In this document: positions 26,037-36,872 of the stretch, one piece after another
Numbering within the stretch: the first letter of the stretch is position 1
Layout: each line of letters opens with the position of its first letter
Source: Rhizophagus irregularis
Taxonomy: Eukaryota > Glomeromycota > Glomeromycetes > Glomerales > Glomeraceae
Reading direction: 5' to 3'
Length of the DNA: 64,000 nt
Assembly: GCF_026210795.1 (NCBI RefSeq)
Contig: NC_089458.1
Coordinates: 2,000,001-2,064,000, forward strand
Translations under genes and position numbers: made by a program
The notes under the pieces: model-generated
Told to the model about the DNA's origin: nothing
Seen by the model: only the letters and a program-made list of their open reading frames with translations
Databases searched by the model: none

Positions 26037-26456
26037 TATACATGCTGTTTAAATTATTTTGGAATGCCATTTGGAATGCTATAATTCATTTAGTTTATAT
26101 ATAATTTACTATGTAAAATGCCAAAATAATTTGAAATGCTATAATTGAATTTGAGATTTTATTATAATTACAGCTAAGATTGCTTGTCTAAACCTCTTCA
26201 AAATTCTACGATTAGTTTCGTCAAAATTTTACTATAGATTTATTATAGTTTCATCAGAGTTTCAGCAGTTTCAGCATTTATAATAAGTTTTGGCAGTTTC
26301 GTCTTTTTCCAAAATTTCGCCAGTTTTTTTAATATAACTTTAATATAGTTTTGGCAAAATTTCACTTTTTGGCAAAACGCCATCTTGCTTAAACCCCTAG
26401 ATTTTGGTAAGCAACCTTAATTACAGAAGCCTAAAATAATTTGGGCAACATATATA
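26037..26456. mobile_element. MITE family M1, copy 2, 8-bp TSD, split by a nested insertion
   Basis: ATTAACTG flanks both ends (26029-26036 and 26457-26464). The ends TATACATGCTGTTTAAATTA and, in reverse complement, TATATATGTTGCCCAAATTA match the copy in the pogo transposase, as does the interior. Within it, an insert of about 250 bp begins near 26174 (CTAAGATTGCTTG) and ends near 26419 (AAGCAACCTTA). TAATTACAG lies on both sides of the insert, so it is a second insertion with its own 7-9 bp target duplication. Confidence 0.85.
26174..26419. mobile_element. nested short element inside MITE M1 copy 2
   Basis: The terminal motif TAAGATTGCTT on the left and TAAGGTTGCTT (reverse complement of the right end) form an 11-bp imperfect TIR. 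ATTACAG is duplicated at both junctions (exact length 7-9 bp is ambiguous). The interior contains several phrases such as TTTCGTC, TTTTGGCA and CAAAATTTC, but no open frame. The superfamily is uncertain. Confidence 0.65.
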
Positions 26457-26685
26457 ATTAACTGAAAGAGTTTTTTATTAACATTTTTAAGAGTTTACAA
26501 ATTTTCAAATTTATAAATAAATAATAGGTATAATTTTTCAGTTTCAGTTGCATTGCAGATAAACAGGACTATTACACAATCTTTTGATTATTTGGTTTCA
26601 GATATTAGACCATTAGATATTGTGTGATTAGGTAGGACCCTGGATATCTCTTATAGAACTCACAACTGACTTTTTGCCAAAAAAG

Positions 26686-27471
26686 ACCCACATATCCGCC
26701 AATCTGCAGAATTAACAAAATTCGTCTAAATTAAGGAATTTGACAATAATTTAATAAAAATTAGGTAAATTAAGTTTTGCAAAAATGATCAAACTTGTGC
26801 TACATGATCATATAATAAATATTAAGTAATTACTTCAACAAAAAATAGTGTTAAAAAAAATTTTTTCTTTTGTAAACTTCCTATTAAACTTCCCATTAAC
26901 TCCCCCATCAACTTTTTAAATAGTTTTTACATCAAGTAGTAAGTTGAAAATTTTTGCAAGTATATTTGTAATTATTTTATATTAGATATAACTTGGAGCT
27001 GTTTTTTTATTTTTTTTTTTATAGTTTATAGAAAAAATTTATTTAGAAAGCAAAATTATTCAAAAAAAATTTTTTCAATAAATAAATAACTCTAAATATT
27101 AATAATGATGTTTTAGAAAATTTAGATTATGTATTAATTAGTTGTTTAATTAAAATCTATTTGATTGATATTTATTATTAATTATTTTTCAGTTAATTTT
27201 TTTTCGTTAAATCATTAAATATTCTGAATTTTGTAAAGTTTTTCTTTTATTTTTTTTAATAAACTAACTTTATAATATTTTTTTCCTTTTTTTTCTAGAA
27301 ACTCCTTCTACTGGCTTTAGGTTAAAAAAATAAATATTTTGGGAGAGGTCTTAAAAGTTTTTTTATATATTTTTTGATATTTTTTCTTACGTAGGAACAC
27401 GTTTTGATCGATTTTAATCAGTACTGTGTTATATAACTGATGATCAGCAAATTCTGCAAATTGGCAGATAT
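26686..27471. repeat. inverted-repeat insertion splitting dispersed repeat R1
   Basis: The left end CATATCCGCCAATCTGCAGA and the reverse complement of the right end CATATCTGCCAATTTGCAGA match closely. Sequence left of it (AACTGACTTTTTGCC, about 26663) and right of it (after the 27.5-kb fold-back) together resemble one R1 repeat, so this looks like an element inserted into R1. No coding frame was recognised and the target duplication is unclear. Confidence 0.55.
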
Positions 27472-27479
27472 GAATTTAC

Positions 27480-28678
27480 TAAAGCTCTGAACGGTTCAGA
27501 CTAAACCGGGGAACTGATCTGAAACCGGCTCAAAATTCGGTTCAGTTCGGTTCGGGTATTAGAACCGAAAAACTGGCGGTTCAGTTCGGTTTAATCTGAT
27601 TTTTTATAAAAATGCGAAAAATCGAATAGCCGGCCATCTAGTGATCGTACAAAGTCGAGCCATATATCATTGGATTCCTCTCGACGAGACGCGTCGAATG
27701 GTGGTAAGACCATGTCTCTAGCATCGATAAATCACACGTTAACCCACGCTAAATGATTTATAAATAATTGGAATTAGCAAACTATCTATCAGTGCTAGAG
27801 ATATGATCTTAGCACCATTCGACGCGTCTCAGTGAGACGAATCCAATGAATATAAATTCGTTCGTGTACGACCACTGGATAGCGAATAATATCAAGTTTC
27901 GCATTTTTTTAAAAATTTTGAGCGTTAAAAATTAAAAATTCCGATACATGAATTTATTCGTCGTCCAATGGTCGTACAAATATGAATTAGGACTCATTGC
28001 ATTCGTCTCGATGAGACGAGTCGAATGGTGGTAAGATCACGTCTCTAGCATTGATAGATAGCTTGCTAATGCCAATTTTTTATAAATTATTTAGCATGAA
28101 TTAACTTACGATCTATTAATGCTAGAGACATGATCTCACCACCATTCGACTCATCTCATCGAGACGAATCCAATGAGTCCTAATTCATATTTGTACAACC
28201 ATTGGACGACGAATAAATTCATGTATCGGAATTTTTAATTTTTAATGCTCGAAAATTTTAAAAAAATGCGAAACTTGATATTATTCGCTATCTAGTGGTC
28301 GTACATGAACGAATTTATATTCATTGGATTCGTCTCACTGAGACGCGTCGAATGGTGCTAAGATCATGTCTCTAGCACCGATAGATAGCTTGCTAATTCC
28401 AATTATTGATAAATCATTTAGCGTGGGTTAACGTGTGGTCTATCGATGCTAGAGATATGATCTTACCACCATTCGACGCGTCTCGTCGAGACGAATCCAA
28501 TGATATATGGCTCGACTTTATACGATCACTAGATGGCCGGCTATTCGATTTTTCGCATTTTTATAAAAATCAGATTAAACCGAACCGAACCACCAGTTTT
28601 TCGGTTCGGTTCTTACGGATTTCGGCTCTAATCTGAACCGTCTATAATCCGGATCAAACCGACCCGTTCAGAGCTTTA
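27480..28678. mobile_element. hAT-like fold-back element, copy A (1199 bp), 8-bp TSD, palindrome of palindromes
   Basis: GAATTTAC is duplicated exactly at 27472-27479 and 28679-28686. The termini are TAAAGCTCTGAAC and its complement. The whole element is one near-palindrome centred about 28079. The outer 120 bp at each end are packed with CGGTTC/GAACCG motifs, like the subterminal transposase-binding sites of hAT elements (inference). Inside are three hairpins (about 27660-27860, 27985-28180, 28315-28510), each made of two inverted copies of a module with TCGTCTCGAYGAGACG, GTCGAATGGTGGTAAGATCA and GTCTCTAGCA: six modules in all. Small open frames here are by-products of the repeat. There is no transposase, so it must depend on one elsewhere. 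Confidence 0.9.
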
Positions 28679-28685
28679 GAATTTA

Positions 28686-28925
28686 CTTTTTTTTATTTTC
28701 CATTTTTTGTAATTATCTCGGTATCCAGTGATCTGATTCATGCAGAATTTTTTTATTTTGTAGAGCTCGATGAAAGCTACAAAACAAAAAAAAGTTAGTA
28801 CAAATTAAACCATTAAATGCCAAGATAATCGCAAAAAACTGATTTTTTTTTGTGAAATTTAGCTCAATTTGCGAAAAAGTTGCCACTGAGTTGTATATGT
28901 AATATCTGAAATTCTGATTAGGTTG
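28686..28925. repeat. dispersed repeat R1, copy 2 (right part)
   Basis: This aligns with 20790-21010 through TTCATGCAGA, ATGCCAAGATAATC and GAGTTGTATATGTAATATCTG. Its left part is displaced to about 26640-26690 by the inverted-repeat element and the hAT-like fold-back. A 71-codon minus-strand frame here (28713-28928) is a by-product of the repeat. Confidence 0.6.
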
Positions 28926-28929
28926 CATT

Positions 28930-29515
28930 TTCCAAAAAAAGATTTATTTTATTACAATTAAAAATATCCTTAATATCATAATTTTTTAAAATTTCGTAAA
29001 TATTTTCATGCATCATTTTAAGATCTCGAAATGACATACTTATTTCTTTTCCATAAATGTTGTATTGCCTTAAACTGTGACGCTTTTTAAAATTATTTAT
29101 TCATTCATATGATCACTTAAATTTATCTTTTTTATATAAAAAAGTGAATTTTAAAGTCTTATTAGAAAGAATACTATTACTAATAATAAGATCAACTTGA
29201 AGTACCTTTTCTATCCAAAAGGTTAATACTTCTTTAATAATAGAAAAAGATATTTTTTTCTTATATCACAAACTAGCTAAATGTGAATTAAAGTCTATAG
29301 TAATCTATTGATCTTTTTCCTTAAAATATTACTAATCATTTTTTCATTAATATCATATTTTTTGGTTAAGTCTTTTTATTTTAAAGGTATTAATATTTTC
29401 TTTAAACAAATTTTTTTCTTTTGTACAGTGATAAGAGTCTTTCATTTTTTAGGAATTTCATTTTGTTTTTGAAAAACTTCATTAAGTCATTTTTTGAAAT
29501 TTACTTTTAGCATAA
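28930..29515 (-). pseudogene. Tigger/pogo-like transposase remnant (N-terminal HTH part)
   Basis: Read on the minus strand from about 29515, a chain of short frames resembles the CENP-B-type DNA-binding region of Tigger transposases: KKKICLKKI, KDLTKKYDINEKMISNIL, then WIEKVLQVDLIISNSILSNK, TFLYKKDKFK, INNFKKRHSLRQYNIYGKE and EILKNYDIKDIFNC. It is interrupted by several stops. One TGA (29101-29103) sits where the family normally has Trp before INNFKKRH. It is cut off at the boundary with repeat R1, before the DDE domain. No TIR was found for this copy. Confidence 0.7.
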
Positions 29516-30100
29516 TGTAGTTAACTAATTTATACAGTTATACTAAAAATACAAAAGAACAAAGATAAAGAAATAAATCACAAAATATAAACTATTTATA
29601 CTAATCATTTATAATGTAAAATTATTTGAAAAGAAATTTTATGTAAGATAATAATTTATTGTCTTTTATATATACAGTCAGAACTTAATATAATAATTCG
29701 TGATAAACCGATTTTGGCTTATAACAAACTTTTTTTTCAAACTAAAACCACCTATAATTAATTTTATTACTATATAACAATTTTATTATAAATTTTACCA
29801 TATTATATATAACGAAGTCTAATTGTAAACCACTAATATGTATTTGTTCATGATTAGCTGATACTGATTTTTTTCTCAATTTACCAATTATCATTATAAA
29901 AAAAAGATTTTTACTTTATTTAATGATTATCAATATAAAAATAAAATATTTTTTCTATATAACAGATTATTCTTAATATAGTAATATAACAAGTATTAAT
30001 TGATTAAATTATAAATATTTATTACTGTAGATCAAAAAAAATAACATTTCTTTCAATCATACTTCACTATGTTTTTTGAAAAAAAAGTATTACATTATCT

Positions 30101-31834
30101 ATAGGACAAAAGAAAGAGCTTTGTTTTAAAAAAGCTGATAATTTATTCATATCAAATACCAAACTTGCTAAATATTACAATATCAAGCCTAATATGGTTA
30201 GTGATATTTTAAAAAGAAAATCTGAATATTTATCTATCTCCAGTCCTGAACAGAATAGAAAAAGGTTTTGAAAGCCAATGTATAAAGAAATAAATGAGGC
30301 AGTTAGTACACTAGTCAAAAACTAATATATCGGATAGCAGATATGTATCAGATATCAGATATGTACCTGATATGTGTAGTATTAATGCTGAAAATCGGGT
30401 ACCCGATATGTATAAGATATGTGTAAATATATATATTGTCTACATATTATTTACATATCATATACATATCAGTACCCAATATATATATGATATATATATT
30501 TACACATATCTTATACATATCGGGTACCCAATTTTCAGCATTAATACTACACATATCAGATACATATTTGATACATATATATCTGCTACCCGATATATTA
30601 GTTTTTGACCAGTGGTATTTAGATGTCTTAATTTTTATTTATAAATCGAACGTTACATGGAGATATATTACAACAAAAGGCCAAATTGTTTGTAAATAAA
30701 TTTGGCATTACAGGATTTAATGCATCTGCAAATTGATTAACTAATTTTAAAAAAAGAAATAATCTTCAATTATATATTAAATCAGATGAGGCTGCTAATG
30801 CATCTGATATTAATAAACTTAATGAATACCAGGCAACAATTGCTGAAAAATTATCTGAATATTGTGATGAAACAGGTAATCTAAACCAATTAATCTTAAA
30901 AAAAAAACTTTTTTATATTAAAGCTTTTATTATTTTTTATCCAGCTCTTTTTTGGTAATTAGAATCTTCAAAAATACTTGCATAAGGTTTTGTAGTTGGA
31001 ATTAAAAAATCTAAAAATAGAGTTATTATTTTACTAACATGCAATGCTAAAAGTGAAGATAAACTTAAGCCATTATTTATACATAAGTATAAAAATCCTT
31101 GACTTCTTTGTGGTATATCCGTCAAAGATAGTGTAGATTATTATTGGAATAAGACTGCATGAATGCAACAGTCAATTTGGTTAGACTATTTAAAAAATTT
31201 AAATAGTTTAATATGCGTTCAGATAAAAAACATTCTTTTATTAATAAATAACACTCCTACTCATGGAAAAGAAGATGAAATTTCTTCTTTTAGTAATATT
31301 GAATTATATTATTATTTACCACCAAACACCAACGTACATCTACAACCCTTAGACACTAAAATTATTAACTCATTTAAAGCCAAATATTAAAAACTCTTGG
31401 TAGAAAACAGAGTTGAAGCATATGATCTTACACAAGAGCTAAATAACCTAGTAGTACTAGTTATAATTTGTAATGCAATTGATTTTGTTGTAAAAGTGTG
31501 AAATCAAGTTGAATCAACTATAATTAAAAACTGCTGGATGAAAACTGGAATTCTACCATCTAAAGACGATGAATCAGATGAGAAAGATAATGGTGAGGAA
31601 GATGCTATTATTATTAAGTTGATTGACATTAGATTATATAAATGCTGATAAAATTAACAGCGATAATTGCTTTTTATTAGATGATGAAATTGTTGAAACA
31701 GTAAGACCAAACTCAAGTGCAGATGATTTGCAAGATGAAGAAGAAATTATTCCTATTATTTTCTTGACAGAAGTACTAATTAATGTAGAAAACTTGATTA
31801 ATTTACATAATTTCCCATTAGAAAATTTTAAGTA
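30101..31834 (+). pseudogene. Tigger-like transposase, inactivated
   Basis: Fragments in family order: GQKKELCFKKADNLFISNTK and YYNIKPNMVSDILKRKSEYL (CENP-B HTH), stop, nested MITE, then ILQQKAKLFVNKFGITGFNA, NFKKRNNLQ, KLSEYCDETG (first catalytic Asp kept), VGIKKSKNRVIILLTCNA, KLKPLFIHKYKNP, WNKTA*MQQSIWLDYLKNLN, LLINNTPTH (family LLIDN, so the second catalytic Asp is Asn here), YYLPPNTNVHLQPLDTKIIN (third Asp kept), NCWMKTGILPSKDDE, and an acidic C-terminus ending at 31834. At least six in-frame stops interrupt it. Three are TGA where the family has Trp (30734, 31160, 31499). The protein cannot be made as one chain or catalyse transposition. Confidence 0.85.
30309..30614. mobile_element. 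CACTA-like palindromic MITE (306 bp), GTA target duplication
   Basis: The ends are CACTAGTCAAAAACTAATAT and, in reverse complement, CACTGGTCAAAAACTAATAT, with GTA directly outside on both sides (30306-30308 and 30615-30617). The CACTA/CACTG start plus a 3-bp duplication matches the CACTA (EnSpm) superfamily. Almost the whole element is one hairpin: arms share GATATGTATCAGATAT, GGGTACCCGATATG and TATAAGATATGTGTAAATAT. Open frames through it are artefacts. It interrupts the Tigger transposase, so it arrived later. Confidence 0.85.
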
Positions 31835-32454
31835 ACCAATGAAGAACTGAGAATTTTAAAAGGTATTAGGTGTAAGGTGTTGAGATATAAATCAGAATCT
31901 TCAATTCAATTAAGTATGGATGAATTTATCAATTTTAATTAGAAATTTTTTTTTTTTTGAAAATAACTTACAATAATGGAACTTTATGGAAATATTTTAT
32001 AAGTGAAATGTAGGAATAATAAATAATATAATACAAAATAAACAAATAAAATTTTTTTTAATAATTTTTCTGTATAGTAAATTTTTACATTATTTACTAT
32101 TTAAATCGGTATATCAAAAAAAGATCATTTATTCAAATCTTCATTATAACGAACTAAAACTATCAAACTGGAGGGTTCGTTATATTAAGTTCTGACTGTA
32201 GTAAAAATTTATATTACAAAAATTTTGCTATATTAAAAATAAAGTTTGTTATAAAAAAAAATTCAGTATAAAAGGAATTATTTATATATGTGAATTTATA
32301 TATTTTTCTTTATTAAACGTTATACTATGTTTAGTTAGTAGAATTCAGTATAACAATTTTTTTTTCATATAATAAAATCTGTATTATATTAAAGATTCGT
32401 TATATTGTAAAATTTATTATATCAAAATTCACTATAAAAAGAGTTAACTATAGT

Positions 32455-33317
32455 TAAAGTTTCCGCGAATCAGTGGTCCGGATTATAGATGGTTCGGATT
32501 AGAGCCAAAATCCGTAAGAACCGAACTGAAAAACTGGCAGTTCGGTTCAGTTTAATACGATTTTTATAAAAATGCGAAAAATCAAATAGCCGGCCATCTA
32601 CAAAGTCGAGCCATATATCATTCGGATTCATTCTGACAAGACGCGCCGAATGGGCGGTAAGATCACGTTCTAGCATCGATGATACTGCATAACGCCAATT
32701 TTTTATAAACCATTTAGCATGAATTAACTTACAATCTATTGATGCTAGAGACATGATCTCACCACCATTCGACTCATCTCATTAAGACGAATCCAATGAG
32801 TCTTATTTCATATTTGTATGACTATTGGACGATGAATAAATTCATGTATCAGAATTTTTAATTTTTAACGCTCAAAAATTTTAAAAAAATGCGAAACTTG
32901 ATATTATTCGCCATCTAGTGGTCATACACGAACGAATTCATATTCATTGGATTCGTCTCACTGACGCGTCGAATGAATGGCGCCAAGATCACGTCTCTAG
33001 CACCAATAGATAGCTTACTAATTCCAATTATTTATAAATCATTTATGCGTAACGTTAATGTGCGATCTATTGATGCTAGAAATATGATCTTACCGCCATT
33101 CGACGTGTCTTGTCGAGATGAATCCAATGATATATGGCTCGACTTTGTACGATCACTAGATGTCCGACTATTCGATTTTTCACATTTTTATAAAAAATCA
33201 GATTAAACTGAACCAAACTGCCAGTTTTTCGGTTCTAATACCTGAACCAAACTGAACCAAATTTTGAGCCGGTTTCGGATTGGTTCTCCGGTTTAGCCCG
33301 AACTGTTCAGAGCTTTA
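32455..33317. mobile_element. hAT-like fold-back element, copy B (863 bp), 8-bp TSD
   Basis: ACTATAGT is duplicated at 32447-32454 and 33318-33325. The termini TAAAG...CTTTA and the GAACCG-rich subterminal zones match copy A at 27.5 kb in inverted orientation. It has four modules (two hairpins) where copy A has six. The missing stretch of about 336 bp equals the spacing between successive direct modules in copy A, so loss by recombination between two modules is likely. It is more diverged than copy A. It is inserted in the end of a CAGTT-type MITE remnant (AGAGTTAACTATAG). Confidence 0.88.
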
Positions 33318-33325
33318 ACTATAGT

Positions 33326-36300
33326 ATATGTAACTTTTCTAATACAGTAACTAGTTTTTATTTTATTTATAAAAAAGAGATTTTTTGAAAACATTTTTTT
33401 TTTCTTTTGTTTATTCTTTTTTTATTAACTTATAGTTTTATTAAATTTTTTTGCAATTTTTTAAAAATAGTAAAGTATTTATTATTTATTATTTTTTTAT
33501 TTTTTTTATTAACTTTTATTTTAGATTCTTACAATTCTTATAAAAATAATAATTAGTTTATTTTTTTTATTATTATTTTTTTTAATATTAATTACTATTT
33601 TTTGGGAAGGGGTTTTTTTTTAAATATGTATATTATTACTTTATTGCCATTTTTAAAATGATGTATGCAGTTTATTTGTGATTATATATTTGACGTCTAG
33701 TTTTTATCTGTTTTTGTCTATATTTTATCGAGGTTATTCCAGTTTTCAGTTTTTTTTTTTATTTAAATTTAACTGCATACATTATTTTGAAGATGGCAAC
33801 AAATTGTTTAAATATATTAGTAAATATTTTTATTTATTATTTAAGATTTATTAATAATATTACGTATACTTTAATAATTTTTTTTATAATTTTATATAAA
33901 ATAATTTATATAGTTTATATAGAATTTTAATAAGTAATTTAAAAATATTTATTTAATATATTTTTTTATATTTCTTTAATTAAAGTTTTAATTTCTCCTT
34001 TTTTTATATTATGATAGTCCAAAATAATTTAAATAGTATATATACTAGAAATTATCTGATTTGATAAAAGAATTATTTAAGTAAAATCCCAAATTTAATT
34101 ATAGTATTCTAAATTATTTTGGTATTTTTTTTTTTTTTTTGCAAGATAGTGCAATTTATGAGTTTATTAGTTATATGGAATTACGGATTTTTCTGCTATA
34201 AGCAAAACTAATCTATTAAAACTCTGAACCGGTTCCCCATCCTATAGAATTATTTTGGTATTTTATATAGTAAATTATATATAAATTAAATGAATTACAA
34301 CATTTTAAATTATAATTATAATATTCTAAAATAATTTAGATAGTATATATAATTTTTAATATACTTTTTATATAAAATAAAAAATAAAATAAAAAATATC
34401 AATATTATCATTAATGATTTTTACTAATTTGATTTTTTAAATTAAATTCTATAAAATTAATATTAAATTAAATAATTAATTACACATTTTTTTTTTTGAA
34501 AAAGAAGAATTAGTTATCTTTTATAATACTTTGTAATAAAATATATATTAAATTTTTTTTATTTTATATAAATTTATTTTTATTTTTATATACTTATAGT
34601 ATATTTAATAAGTTTATTAAAATATATAACAAATAGAAAGTATAAAAGTCAACTATTATAATACTTTAATATTATTAACTATCAAATTACTTATTGTACT
34701 CTATATATACTGTTAGATGAAAATTTAGTAGACAAGATTTGTTTGATTGGTAATATTTTTATCTTAAAACATCTGGTTTTTCACTTTTTATATCTATTTG
34801 AAATTTTACAAAATCTATTGTACTATATAGTTTTCCACTATATCTGTATTACTATTATATTATAATTAAAATCTAAAAATAATATTAATTAAATTCCTTT
34901 ATAATTCTTATAGGATTTTTCACTTTTTGTAAAATAGTATATTAGTTTTATTAAATTGCATTCAGGTTGTGAAAGCCATTTAAATCTTTTGGATATTTAT
35001 TATAAACTACTTATAATCCTTAAAAAAAGATAGTACTATCTACTATTGAATATAATATATTTCAAAAAATTAAATATAAAGAGTAAGACAGATATATTAG
35101 ATCTAACTAATAATATTCAAAATAACTAATTATATATTAGACCTAATCAATAATATTCAAAATAATTAATAGCAGATTTCTGTTAATTATTTTAAATTAA
35201 TAATATTTTAAAATAAAAAAAATACTAATTATATCAACCTTTTTGGCTTTTTATTTGACTAATTTATAAAGTTTAATAATACCAACCTTTAAATCTAATT
35301 GATTAATATTTAATACTCTTAGCTAAAGATAGAGAAACAATTCTAAACTAGTTTTAGAGTTGATTTTAATTTTAGCAGATTTTAAACTTGAAATAACTTT
35401 TAAAACTATTTTAAAAATTAAACAGGAACTAATTTTAAACTAATCTGAAGAAATTACTTCAAATTGAGTTGGCATTAAAATTATAATGATCATGAACTAA
35501 CTATCATTTAATTTCCAATCAAAATTTTTTTATTACATATTTTATTTGTTTTAAATTTAATGTATGTAACTTATATTTTACTTAGTAAAATTAATAAAAT
35601 AAAACTGATGAACTGATTTCCATTCTTATTTTCAGCAGAATTCTGCTTATTACTTATAAGATAGATTACTAAAAATTTAAGGTAAAATTTATAATTGAAA
35701 ATTTTTAAAGATTTTATTACATATAAATAAATTACATTTAAAAAAGAAAATGTTACATTAAATTATTATGATTTTTTTCCTTTTTAAATCAATTAACCAC
35801 TAGAATTGCTAGTAAAATTACTAGTAAATTTGAAATTTTTTCTAGAAATCTCTATTAGAATCCCTGAAAAATAACCAAAAAAAGAAATCCTAAAATGCTA
35901 GAAAAAAAAATAAACTAAAAGGAAAGTTATAATACTTTCAGAAAATCTGAAAAAAAAACTGGGAAAAATAGAAAAAATACTAAGTCTCTACTTCTCAAAT
36001 ATCAGCTGATAATAATGAAAAAATCCACTTCACAAGTAGCCATCCTTATTTCAACTAGTACTTTGCAGAGAAACCTTTACAACAATTCCAAAAATAAAAA
36101 AACTAATAGGAAAACTTTACATTAATGCAGTATTTAATGCCCAGTAGCCACTCAGTATTTATATAAATTTAATATATGTGTAAAGAAAGTAATATTGTAA
36201 TATAATAAAGTCACATCTATAAAAAAATAATAATTATAAAAATTAACTATACATATTAAACAATTATTCTATATGTAAATTTATAAGAAAAAGATATTTG

Positions 36301-36872
36301 TCTAAGCCTTTAAGGTTAAAAAGGCTAGTTTTCAGAAAAATGCAAAATTTTGATTTTTTAATTTTTTTCAGTTCACTTTACTAAAAGTTTTTGACAAAAT
36401 TTCAAAATTTTTCATTAACATATTTATTACCGTATTCAAAATTTTTTGCAATCATTATTTTTTAACTCCGGCCAAAATTATAAACCGGCATGTTAAACTC
36501 TGGCCAAATTGTAGAGACAATCAACAGTGGTGATATCACTAGTGAGATTTAGTAATACCCAAACTGAAATTTTATAATTTATAATTTGTAATAGCATTTT
36601 TTTATTACGCCATACATTAACAAGAAAGATATCAATTTACATATATATGTAATAAAGTAAAGAATTATTATCAAACGGAAGCTTGTAGAAATTTTCATAC
36701 TTCATAGAAAGAATACTTTTAGTCAGCTAATTATTATCATTAATGAATGGAATAATAGAATTATAAATATTTTAATTCAACGAATATATATACAGTCACA
36801 TGATTTAACTTTTTTTTCTAATAAATATAAATAATATTCCCGATAATATTTTGCTCACAATTTACAAACATA
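33326..36872. other. AT-rich repeat-derived spacer, no gene recognised
   Basis: No coding exon chain is seen. Recognisable pieces are a small inverted repeat at about 33639-33797 (TTGCCATTTTTAAAATGATG against its complement), a degenerate split copy of MITE M1 at about 34005-34345, and a CACTAGTG-containing fragment at about 36460-36550 (GGCCAAAATTATAAACCGGC ... ATATCACTAGTGAG) related to the fold-back MITE at 63.67 kb. The last few hundred bases are the 3' flank of the HPT1-like gene. Confidence 0.5.
34005..34345. repeat. degraded MITE M1 copy 3, split by an insertion
   Basis: Left part: TAGTCCAAAATAATTTAAAT to about 34125 (TCTAAATTATTTTGGTATTT). Right part: from about 34245 (AGAATTATTTTGGTATTTTA) to ATTCTAAAATAATTTAGATA. 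Together they follow the order of motifs of M1 copies 1 and 2, including TATATAGTAAATTATATATA. About 120 bp in the middle, with a T-run and AACTCTGAACCGGTTCC, do not belong. The match is weakened by AT drift. Confidence 0.5.

Larger units (their letters stand above)
29675..32198 (+). mobile_element. Tigger-type (pogo/Tc1-mariner) DNA transposon with both TIRs
   Basis: The left end CAGTCAGAACTTAATATAA and the matching complement at the right end are flanked by TA (29673-29674 and 32199-32200), giving a 2524-bp element. A degraded transposase runs on the plus strand from about 30100 to 31834. A 306-bp CACTA-like MITE is inserted between the HTH and DDE parts. Near the ends the phrases TATAACGAA/TTCGTTATA recur, as in many Tigger TIRs. 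Confidence 0.9.

Noticed and set aside
28406-28636. Open frames inside the hAT-like fold-backs (also 32470-32754 and 32973-33206), encoding similar DARDMILPP-type peptides
   Set aside because: They arise from the inverted modules read in one direction. The similar peptides come from repeat homology, and there is no start context, intron structure or domain.
30372-30699. Two overlapping plus-strand frames near 30.4-30.7 kb
   Set aside because: Both run through the CACTA-like hairpin MITE; the Tyr/Ile/His-rich peptides are products of GATATG/TATATC repeats.
28930-31834. Reassignment of TGA to Trp as an explanation for the Tigger stops
   Set aside because: The same copies use TGG for other Trp positions and also carry TAA stops and a catalytic-site change, and the host genes here end normally with TGA (bromodomain, VTT and TLDc genes). 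Mutational decay is simpler.
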